Below, in pieces: positions 13,271-19,095 of a stretch of DNA of 20,552 nucleotides. Each line of letters opens with the position of its first letter. Position 1 is the stretch's first letter. A program made the translations under genes and the position numbers. Source of the DNA: Clostridiales bacterium UBA7573 (GTDB lineage Bacteria > Bacillota > Clostridia > Oscillospirales > CAG-272); assembly GCA_002477905.1 (NCBI GenBank), contig DLLB01000065.1, positions 1 to 20,552 of the forward strand. The letters run 5' to 3'. Below the pieces are notes generated by a model. The model worked only from the letters and a program-made list of their open reading frames with translations, did no database searches and was not told where the DNA came from.

Positions 13271-13837
13271 ATGAAAAAGAAAAGCAAAAAATTTATTATC
13301 GGTCTGATTCTGTGCATAGTCGGTGTAATCGGGCTTTTGGGGCTGTTATCTGATACAAATGACAAAGCCGCACTTGCGTTCGGTAGTGTCGCATTGATTG
13401 CCGTCGGCGGTATTCTTCTGTTCCTCGGAAGAAAGCCCGTCGTGGTCGCTGAAAAATCAGCCGATATTCATAAAAAAGCGGAAGCGGCAAAGCAAAACAA
13501 CGATTATTTCAAATTCCGGCTTGCGGGGGTGACATTCAGCAACGGACGCAAGACACGGCAGGCAATCCTTCGGAAAATCAAGTGGGGCGATGAGCCGTTT
13601 GATTTTGTGGAATGGACAATTGAAAAATACGATTATAACGGCGAACCCGCCGTCGGTGTATATGCAAACGGTGAGCAAGTTGGGAATGTTCCGAAAGAAC
13701 AGCTTGCGTTCGTCCTCGACAATTGGGACAGAATCAGAAGCGTTTACCACACCGATATTTACGGCGGCGGTACAGATGATAACGGTCAGCCGCTGAACTT
13801 CGGGTGTGAAGTCACTTTATGCCTGAATAAAGCATGA
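13271..13837 (+). CDS. Membrane-anchored HIRAN-domain protein
   Basis: A 188-aa protein with two hydrophobic segments near residues 8-24 and 33-52, followed by a charged linker and a C-terminal domain (about 80-188) resembling HIRAN: FRLAGVTFSNGRKTRQAIL, a glycine/aspartate turn, YDYNGEPAVGVYANGEQVGNVPKEQLAFVL. HIRAN domains bind DNA ends in eukaryotic Rad5/HLTF and occur alone or membrane-linked in Firmicutes and phages, where the role is unknown. The start at 13271 lies close after GGGGG. It is the only plus-strand gene of the prophage region and is expressed from a promoter facing away from the repressor, so it could be an early or lysogeny gene, or a cargo gene altering the host. Confidence 0.65.
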   Translation: MKKKSKKFIIGLILCIVGVIGLLGLLSDTNDKAALAFGSVALIAVGGILLFLGRKPVVVAEKSADIHKKAEAAKQNNDYFKFRLAGVTFSNGRKTRQAILRKIKWGDEPFDFVEWTIEKYDYNGEPAVGVYANGEQVGNVPKEQLAFVLDNWDRIRSVYHTDIYGGGTDDNGQPLNFGCEVTLCLNKA

Positions 13838-13840
13838 CAA

Positions 13841-13876
13841 AAACAGCGGAAGCTATACGCCTCCGCTGTTTTTTGT
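13841..13876. terminator. Bidirectional terminator between HIRAN gene and holin
   Basis: Ten-base arms AAACAGCGGA (13841-13850) and TCCGCTGTTT (13862-13871), with T-rich tails on both strands. It ends the plus-strand HIRAN transcript and the minus-strand phage late operon. Confidence 0.9.
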
Positions 13877-13879
13877 TTA

Positions 13880-14266
13880 TTACGTTTCCGTCCCGGTATC
13901 GTTGCCAGCGTTTCCTCCGTTATGTATGGGGGTTCGCTCTTTCTGTCCCTCTCCGGATTCGGAAAAGCCGGGCAATTCAATTTTCGTGATGTCCTCGCCG
14001 CTCTCCGCCGCTTTCATCAACTGTTTGAAAATCTGATTGGTTCCGGTCGCCGCAAGCCCTGACACCGCGCCCGAAATGATCGCCGCTGTAAGCGTTGCAG
14101 CGCCGACAAAATCCGGGACAATGTAAAACATGGCAACCGCAAGCACCGCGCCAAGTGCGCATGAGATCAGCGGAAACCACTTGCTTTTGATGTTGGTTGT
14201 CTTAATTGCCGAAATCACTACATAGCAGATAACGACAATCACCGGGATAATTGCATAGTTTACCAT
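13880..14266 (-). CDS. Phage holin family protein
   Basis: A 128-aa protein with three hydrophobic segments: residues 4-22, 33-52 and 56-75. The last contains AIISGAVSGLAATGTNQIFKQL, a sequence recurrent in Firmicute phage holins. A hydrophilic Glu/Gly-rich tail of about 45 residues follows, as usual for the cytoplasmic end. Holins form membrane holes that let the endolysin reach the wall. It is the last gene of the late operon, directly before a terminator. The endolysin gene often found beside a holin is not here; it may be elsewhere in the prophage. Confidence 0.8.
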   Translation of the reverse strand: MVNYAIIPVIVVICYVVISAIKTTNIKSKWFPLISCALGAVLAVAMFYIVPDFVGAATLTAAIISGAVSGLAATGTNQIFKQLMKAAESGEDITKIELPGFSESGEGQKERTPIHNGGNAGNDTGTET

Positions 14267-14314
14267 TTTGTTTGTACCTCTCTTTGTTTTTTATCATAAT
14301 ATCCTGCAGGAATA

Positions 14315-14632
14315 TTATTTCGTTTTTTCATCGGTCGGCAGTGCCATGACCTTTTTGTAAAGTTCCGTCGCAACATCGTTCCCGCCCAATTCGTGATATG
14401 CGGCATAACCAATCCGCAACGCTTCTTCCGCATATATCGGGCAATATCCGCGATCAACCCATTTTTCATATTGCCGTATAATCTCCGCACGTAGCAGGCA
14501 CTGCACACCGTTTTCAACGGCTTTTTCGCGCTTCCGCTCTTTCCTGCGCATGGTGAAAAGGGCGGTGCAGACCGATACCAAAGCGCCGCAGACAAACGGT
14601 ATCAACCATTGGAGGAAAATTTGAATCATCAT
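14315..14632 (-). CDS. Small phage membrane protein
   Basis: A 105-aa protein with one N-terminal membrane segment (residues about 3-27) and a soluble part of the pattern GVQCLLRAEIIRQYEKWVDRGYCPIYAEEAL, then YHELGGNDVATELYKKVMALPT. I recognise this as a common small protein next to holins in Firmicute prophages, sometimes annotated as holin-like; its function is not established. It may be a second lysis protein. The start codon directly follows the stop of the tail-chaperone gene (TAA-ATG); a second ATG one codon later is an equal alternative. Confidence 0.7.
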   Translation of the reverse strand: MMIQIFLQWLIPFVCGALVSVCTALFTMRRKERKREKAVENGVQCLLRAEIIRQYEKWVDRGYCPIYAEEALRIGYAAYHELGGNDVATELYKKVMALPTDEKTK

Positions 14633-15115
14633 TTATTTGTCCTCCGGCGGCGTTGGGAATGTGACATCATACGGGAATCCCGGCTGCTCCGGAAGATCGC
14701 GCAGTGCTTTTCGATATTTTGCCCATTCGCCGCTGACCTCTTTTGCAAGTGTTTTCAGAAAGTCCAGCCACGCCGTGAAGCTCGTTCCGCTCGGTGTAGA
14801 AAGACCCATGCGGTCAAGGCACATTCTTGCGTCGCTGTCTTTCAAGAGTTTGTCCCGCTTTTCGCGGATCGCCGCCGCAAGGCGGCTTTTTTCGCCGTCC
14901 TTTGCCCGCGCCAGCCAAGCGGCAAGATTCTGTTTTACAGCGCTTGCAAGATTTTCACGTGCCGGAACGGTCAGTCTGTATTCGTCGTACAAATAGACTG
15001 TTTCTTCCTCTTTTTGTGTTTCCGTGATATTCTCACGCAAAACAATTTCGGCAAGTCCCTGTGCGCATTCTTCCACCGCCAGCACTTCGGGTTTGATGTT
15101 GCTTTCTGTCCTCAT
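14633..15115 (-). CDS. Phage tail-fibre assembly chaperone-like protein
   Basis: A 160-aa protein. The C-terminal segment WAKYRKALRDLPEQPGF, followed by PYDVTFPTPP, closely resembles the conserved end of phage tail assembly chaperones (W..YR.ALRDL....P..V.WP..P), which help fold or mount tail fibres. The N-terminal half is Glu-rich, helical and less conserved. AAAGGAG stands ten bases before the start. The gene starts 83 bases inside the reverse transcriptase reading frame. Its position behind the receptor-binding protein and DGR suggests that the variable tail protein is its client (inference). I considered whether it could be the DGR accessory protein Avd; the match at the C-terminus argues for the chaperone. 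Confidence 0.65.
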   Translation of the reverse strand: MRTESNIKPEVLAVEECAQGLAEIVLRENITETQKEEETVYLYDEYRLTVPARENLASAVKQNLAAWLARAKDGEKSRLAAAIREKRDKLLKDSDARMCLDRMGLSTPSGTSFTAWLDFLKTLAKEVSGEWAKYRKALRDLPEQPGFPYDVTFPTPPEDK

Positions 15116-16295
15116 TTCTGATGATCTCCTTTAACTTTTTGATTTTTACAAGCGGCTTGACGTATTTCTGCCAAAAATTCCGGGAATTGCAGTGCTTCAA
15201 TGCTCCGATTTTTGACATGAACGAACGCGCCCGGTGCGGCGTGATTCTCTTTGCTTTGGCAAGACGTGCCGCACAGCGACGAATGGAAAGCGCATTCCTC
15301 TTTCTCAATATCGTTTTGTTCCGGAAGAACCGGAATCCCAAAGTGTCGATTGCACGCCCTTTGTGGATTTCTTCTTGCTTTCCCGTCTTTGGGTTTACCC
15401 GGAATCCCACAATGTGATCGAACCGGAACACTTGCCAGTTGTCTTTGATTTGAAGCCCCATGGAAGCGGCTTTTTCTATAATACAATCAACAATCCGATG
15501 AAGTTTCTTCTTGTTGTTGGAAAACATCGTCATGTCATCCACATACCGCACATGACATTTGACCTTTAATTCCTGCTTGATATATGTATCAAGCGGTGTC
15601 AGAAGAAAATTGCAAAACCACTGCGAAGTATAGAAGCCGATTGGAAGCCCAACGCCGGGTGCGTCCTTTTCGCTGTAACTGTCGATAATAGAGAAGCAGA
15701 ACCAAAGGAACAGACTGCCACGGAATTTTCGACGTAACATTTCCTTCAAAACATCGTGCCGTATATGCGGATAGCATTTCCGGATGTCTAACTGCGCCGC
15801 ATATTTGATTGCACTGCTGCGCCTGTTTCTGCCGATATAGCGTTCCAAGTATTGCTTTCCCTTGTGAACCCCTCGTTTCGGAATTGACCCGCAGGAAAAG
15901 CGGTACATCCCGCGCATAAAAACGCTTTCCGCAGACTTGATGACAAGCTGGTGAATGATCTGATCCGGAAAGACCGGAACGCTTGTAATGACGCGAACCT
16001 TCCCGTTTTCACACTTGCGGGTAAACGAACCGGAAATGTGTGGAACAAAAGCATTCGGAAAATCACCGTCACGGTATGTCCCGCTTTTGATCGCCTGTTC
16101 CTTTTCCTCGGTTTCGCAGACAATCGTATGAATCAAATCCGTGTAGCGGTCAATATTGGCAAGAATTTTCTGCGCCTGACGGTATTTCTTCGTCGGTCGT
16201 CCGTTTCGCTTCTTTTTGCTTTTACATACTTTTTCGATTGCAAGGCGTATTTTAACCTTGTCTTTCATATTACGGTCTATATGAAAAGATTTCAT
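15033..16295 (-). CDS. Reverse transcriptase of the diversity-generating retroelement
   Basis: A 420-aa reverse transcriptase. The finger region has RVITSVPVFPDQIIHQLV (about 101-118). Motif A is LDIRKCYPHI with D170, and GLPIGFYTSQ (217-226; IGFYTSQ 219-225) carries the I/L-G-x-x-x-S-Q form specific to DGR enzymes instead of the QGxxxSP of retrons and group II introns. Catalytic YVDD is at 251-254 and the thumb start LGFRFF at 319-324. There is no maturase or endonuclease domain. It copies the adjacent template RNA while misincorporating at adenines, and the cDNA replaces the variable end of the tail gene. The start at 16295 has AAAGGA nine bases upstream. The last 28 residues lie in the overlap with the next gene and may be dispensable. 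Confidence 0.93.
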   Translation of the reverse strand: MKSFHIDRNMKDKVKIRLAIEKVCKSKKKRNGRPTKKYRQAQKILANIDRYTDLIHTIVCETEEKEQAIKSGTYRDGDFPNAFVPHISGSFTRKCENGKVRVITSVPVFPDQIIHQLVIKSAESVFMRGMYRFSCGSIPKRGVHKGKQYLERYIGRNRRSSAIKYAAQLDIRKCYPHIRHDVLKEMLRRKFRGSLFLWFCFSIIDSYSEKDAPGVGLPIGFYTSQWFCNFLLTPLDTYIKQELKVKCHVRYVDDMTMFSNNKKKLHRIVDCIIEKAASMGLQIKDNWQVFRFDHIVGFRVNPKTGKQEEIHKGRAIDTLGFRFFRNKTILRKRNALSIRRCAARLAKAKRITPHRARSFMSKIGALKHCNSRNFWQKYVKPLVKIKKLKEIIRNEDRKQHQTRSAGGGRMRTGTCRNCFA

Positions 16296-16320
16296 TTTTA
16301 CAGTTCCTTTCTTATAGTTT

Positions 16321-16560
16321 CGGGGTCGTTGGGCGACGAACGCTTACTAAACCCCGCCGTAGCAACAATTTTTGCCAAGCGGCAAGGAATATAATGTGCA
16401 AAGGTTTTCCCGTTTTGGTTGTGTTGCTATAAGAATGGCGCGCACGATAGTTCACACTCGTGTTCGAAGGGGCGTTGTTGCAGTTCCAGTAGCACGGGCC
16501 AGCGTTCGACCCGTTGTTCCAGTTGCCGCCGACACGCGCCGCGCACGGCACATTATATCC
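16321..16560 (-). ncRNA. DGR template RNA with structured flanks
   Basis: In RNA order: segment A (16560-16548), TR (16547-16430), segment B (16429-16422), A' (16399-16386), a small hairpin TTGCC/GGCAA (16385-16372), B' (16367-16360), then a hairpin closed by CGGGGT/ACCCCG (16356-16321). A pairs with A' over 13 bp with one bulged A, and B pairs with B' over 8 bp; the two stems interleave as in a pseudoknot and directly touch both TR ends. The extent of the RNA is inferred. Segment A also contains TATAAT, so it could instead be the -10 of a TR promoter, but no good -35 was seen. Confidence 0.65.
16430..16547 (-). repeat. DGR template repeat (TR)
   Basis: 118 bp, 24 adenines on the minus strand, most of them in nine AAC codons if read in the tail-gene frame. 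AAC is the codon type typically used in TRs because changes at its two adenines can give many amino acids without stop codons. The first 23 bases and a ten-base GC stretch near the 3' end have no adenine and so stay constant. It lies between target and enzyme genes and can be read as an open frame but has no ribosome site. Confidence 0.96.
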
Positions 16561-16568
16561 CTATGCAA

Positions 16569-16587
16569 TGGGGGCTGACCGCCCCCA
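16569..16587. repeat. GC hairpin downstream of the variable repeat
   Basis: TGGGGGC (16569-16575) and GCCCCCA (16581-16587) form a perfect 7-bp stem with a 5-base loop, nine bases past the tail-gene stop and 21 bases from the VR end. DGRs such as that of phage BPP-1 need a DNA hairpin or cruciform just after the VR for target recognition; this is the obvious counterpart. It lacks a T-run, so it is not a standard terminator. Confidence 0.7.
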
Positions 16588-16595
16588 AACCCCCG

Positions 16596-18851
16596 TTAAT
16601 TCCGGTGGTAAGAAAGGCGCGCACGACAGCTCACACCCGCGGTCGAAGGGGCGGCGTAGCAGCTCCAGTAGCACGGGCCAGCGTACGACCCGTTGCCCCA
16701 GCCGCCGACACGCGCCGCGCACGTCGCATAGCGTGGAAAATAGTAATAGTCGCTGTAATACGTGGTAGAGCCGGCCCCGGTTTCGCAGGGCAGGCGCGCC
16801 CACGGAAAACGACTGTCAATTCCAAGTCTTTTTACATATCCGTCTGCGGTCGGCAGTTTGAAGTTCATCGGCACATAATCTTCCGTGATTGTACCGTTTG
16901 CGTATTTTGTTGCGTCAGGCAGATACTGCGGTGTGTAGGTGTAGGGGCTTTCTTCCGTCCCCGCTCCCTCTCGTTTCAAAAGAATATCCGAAATCCATTC
17001 AAAGGAATTTCCATATGGCGTTTCTTTCCCACGGTACACGCAATTATATTTGCCGCTTGTATTTGATACGGGTGAACCGCTTGAAGCAATGACGGACGCA
17101 CAAGAACCGTTTTTCCATGCCAGTGTGAAAATGATATTGCCGACGGCAATATTGACCGCCGCACCGTCAAAAGAAATTGCTTTGTTCGCGTCGTCGTATG
17201 TCTCGATTGCCGTTACAATGCGGTTATTGGCAATCGCAGTCGAACCAAGCGAAGCACCGATACCGATTGTCTGACCGACAACATATTTTGCGGCAACGGC
17301 ATTTGAAACAATAATGCGGTTTACGCCCGTTTCCGCCACGGTCGCCGTGTCACCGTCAGTGTACGGCATACCCGTTGCGCCTACCATTACGCTTTGCAAA
17401 TTGCGTGTAGCAAATTCCACCCACATATACAGGCATTCCGTGTATTGCTCGGCGGCGGTTGTTGTCGTGTAGTTTGCGCCCGCCTTCCTTGCGTCCGTCA
17501 TTGCCGAATTCAACGAATACAGGCCAGAGAACACACCCGCGCGGGAAGTCGGTTTGTTGTCCACGGTTGCCATCGGAAACGCCGGGGTGTATGCCTTTTG
17601 ATACGGTGCGTCTTTGTTGCCGTTCTTTTGGAAGATCGGCGCAGGCTCAAAACCCGCAAGTTTGGTCGCAGAAATGACGACTGTTTCATCAGTTCCGCCG
17701 TATTCGTGTTTGAAATAAAACAGGGAATGTTCTATCCATACTTCACCGTTTGTTCCGTCCTCGGTGTAACCCGGTTCGCCCTTGTAGGCATTTACAACAA
17801 AGTTTCCGTTTGCGTCCCAATAACCGCAACAGCGGCGGCGCGCATTCCACGGGAAGATGTTGTCAAAGTCGTTCTGCGGGGCTTCTGTATCTGTTCCCAC
17901 GCCTGCCACAAGTCCCACAGCATTATACAAGCGGGAAACGGTTTCGCCCGTGTTTGCCGCTCCGCCGAAGTGTACGCCGTAGCGGGTAATAATGCCTTCT
18001 GCCGTCCTGACGATTTCCTCCGCCTGCTCCGCTGCGGCGTTTGCCCGTTCTGCGGCGGTCGTTGCGCTGGTTGCAGCAGTATTGGCGGCACTTGCTTTGC
18101 TGTTTGCATTTTGTGCCGCAGTGTTCGCTGTTCCTGCGGCGGTATCGGCGGCGGTTGCTTTATCGCCTGCATTCTGCGCTGCGGTATTTGCCGCATTCGC
18201 CGCAGTGTTTGCCGCTGCCGCCTTATCGTTCGCATTTTGTGCGGCGGTGTTGGCAGTTCCTGCCGCTGTGTTTGCGGCAGACGCTTTTTCGTTGGCATTA
18301 GCGGCTGCCGTGTTTGCGGCTGTGGTTGCCTGTTCTGCCGCCGTAATGTGGGAAGCGATTTCCTCCTCCACTTCTCCTGTCTTTTCCAGCGCTTCCGTTG
18401 CCGCTTCCAACGCCGCCTGTGCAATGCCGCTTGATTTTTTCACGTCGGTAAGTGCATTTTCCAGCGATTGAAATTCGTCTTTGCTTTCGATGTCCGGTGC
18501 AAGGGACGCAGGGGACACCTTCAGGATGAATTTCACGGTTGTAAGCGTTCCGCCGTTTGCGCCGTAAAGCGTCAGTTCGCAGCGGCAGTTTCCGACAGCG
18601 GCGGTCATCTGTTCGCTGAACATTGCCTTTATTGTTCCGCCGTCCTCGATTGTGCCATCGTTCAGAATGTATGTTCCGTCCGGTTTCTTTGCCCGGAGAA
18701 CGGCGCTTGCCCCTGATTCAGGGATATACTGCTGATTGTTTGCAATAATTTTGATCCGGGCACCGCGCGCACTGTCGCCTTGCACTGCGGTGATATAGTC
18801 AAACAGTCCTTCGCCTGAAAAATCGACGCAGATTTCCTTGATGTACTCCAT
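16596..18851 (-). CDS. DGR target: phage receptor-binding/tail-fibre protein with BppU-like N-terminus
   Basis: A 751-aa tail protein. Residues 1-115 resemble the BppU-type baseplate-attachment domain of Firmicute phages (DFSGEGLFDY, RIKIIANNQQYIPESGASA, AKKPDGTYILNDG). Residues about 140-285 are an Ala/Thr/Asn-rich coiled coil with four 21-residue repeats (185-268), a likely trimeric stalk. Residues 290-751 form the distal part; the end (about 610-751), with EWISDIL, LPTADGYVKRLG and RYATCAARVGG, fits the C-type-lectin fold of DGR targets. VR codons cover the last about 40 residues: 719, 723, 730, 732, 733, 737-739, 741, 742 and 746 differ from the template. GGAGG precedes the start; it lies three bases after the 78-aa gene. 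Probably adsorbs the phage to a host surface receptor. Confidence 0.9.
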   Translation of the reverse strand: MEYIKEICVDFSGEGLFDYITAVQGDSARGARIKIIANNQQYIPESGASAVLRAKKPDGTYILNDGTIEDGGTIKAMFSEQMTAAVGNCRCELTLYGANGGTLTTVKFILKVSPASLAPDIESKDEFQSLENALTDVKKSSGIAQAALEAATEALEKTGEVEEEIASHITAAEQATTAANTAAANANEKASAANTAAGTANTAAQNANDKAAAANTAANAANTAAQNAGDKATAADTAAGTANTAAQNANSKASAANTAATSATTAAERANAAAEQAEEIVRTAEGIITRYGVHFGGAANTGETVSRLYNAVGLVAGVGTDTEAPQNDFDNIFPWNARRRCCGYWDANGNFVVNAYKGEPGYTEDGTNGEVWIEHSLFYFKHEYGGTDETVVISATKLAGFEPAPIFQKNGNKDAPYQKAYTPAFPMATVDNKPTSRAGVFSGLYSLNSAMTDARKAGANYTTTTAAEQYTECLYMWVEFATRNLQSVMVGATGMPYTDGDTATVAETGVNRIIVSNAVAAKYVVGQTIGIGASLGSTAIANNRIVTAIETYDDANKAISFDGAAVNIAVGNIIFTLAWKNGSCASVIASSGSPVSNTSGKYNCVYRGKETPYGNSFEWISDILLKREGAGTEESPYTYTPQYLPDATKYANGTITEDYVPMNFKLPTADGYVKRLGIDSRFPWARLPCETGAGSTTYYSDYYYFPRYATCAARVGGWGNGSYAGPCYWSCYAAPSTAGVSCRARLSYHRN
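16609..16723 (-). repeat. DGR variable repeat (VR)
   Basis: 115 bp at the 3' end of the tail gene, matching the TR except at 13 template adenines and for one missing AAC codon after GGCGGC (residue 717/718). The VR ends 11 bases before the stop codon. Tyr728, encoded by TAC, keeps its adenine unchanged; one template AAC (Asn720) is also unchanged. Confidence 0.96.
18035..18299 (-). repeat. Tandem 63-bp repeats coding for the tail stalk
   Basis: Four tandem units of 21 codons (protein residues 185-268, the last partly degenerate) with the pattern N-A-x-x-K-A-x-A-A-x-T-A-A-x-x-A-x-T-A-A-Q. Three heptads per unit suit a coiled coil. Such repeats can change in number by slippage, altering fibre length. 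Confidence 0.8.
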
Positions 18852-18854
18852 TGA

Positions 18855-19091
18855 TTATTCCTCCGTTTTTCCGTCGGCGTGTACTTGTTCGCATTCCGCC
18901 CGGTACTGTTCGGTAGCGGCTGACAGTTCATTTTTCTTGCCCTCTCGCAGTTGCCTGTGAATCTCCGCAATAATCGGTTCATAGAAACTGCAAGGCAGAC
19001 TGTGACGCGCCATAATCTCATTGACCGCTTTCACCGTTTCTTTCTCCGCTTCGTCGATTTCCAGCACAAGCGGCTTTTTTGCTTCGTTCAT
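18855..19091 (-). CDS. Hypothetical small phage tail-region protein
   Basis: A 78-aa charged, helical protein (LEIDEAEKETVKAVNEIMAR, then EPIIAEIHRQLREGKKNELSAATEQYRAE). No catalytic or membrane motif is seen, and I do not recognise a named family, though short proteins of this type are common between tail genes in Clostridia prophages. AGGAGG lies eight bases before the start at 19091 (an upstream in-frame ATG at 19130 lies inside the preceding gene). Four bases separate it from the tail gene before it and three bases from the receptor-binding protein after it, so all three are co-translated; a structural or chaperone part is possible. Confidence 0.7.
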   Translation of the reverse strand: MNEAKKPLVLEIDEAEKETVKAVNEIMARHSLPCSFYEPIIAEIHRQLREGKKNELSAATEQYRAECEQVHADGKTEE

Positions 19092-19095
19092 TGCT

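Larger units (their letters stand above)
15033..16723 (-). other. Diversity-generating retroelement (VR, TR, RT)
   Basis: The cassette in transcription order is: variable repeat at the 3' end of the tail gene (16723-16609), GC hairpin (16587-16569), template repeat (16547-16430), structured spacer (16429-16321) and reverse transcriptase (16295-15033). All 13 substitutions between TR and VR fall on template adenines (8 A to G, 3 A to T, 2 A to C) out of 22 aligned adenines; none of the 93 aligned non-adenine positions differ. This adenine-only pattern, with the DGR-type enzyme, is diagnostic. All 13 changes alter amino acids, in 11 codons. Confidence 0.97.

Noticed and set aside
15033..16295. 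Group II intron or retron reverse transcriptase
   Set aside because: No maturase or endonuclease domain, no intron ends, no msr-msd structure; the IGFYTSQ motif and TR/VR pair are DGR features.
16312..16551. Open reading frame across the template repeat (79 codons from GTG)
   Set aside because: It is open only because the TR copies the tail-gene frame. There is no ribosome site, and the DGR explanation accounts for the sequence.
17394..18434. Long plus-strand cysteine-rich frame (346 codons)
   Set aside because: It lies opposite the Ala-rich repeat region of the tail gene; the repeated GCN codons keep the opposite strand open. No ribosome site.
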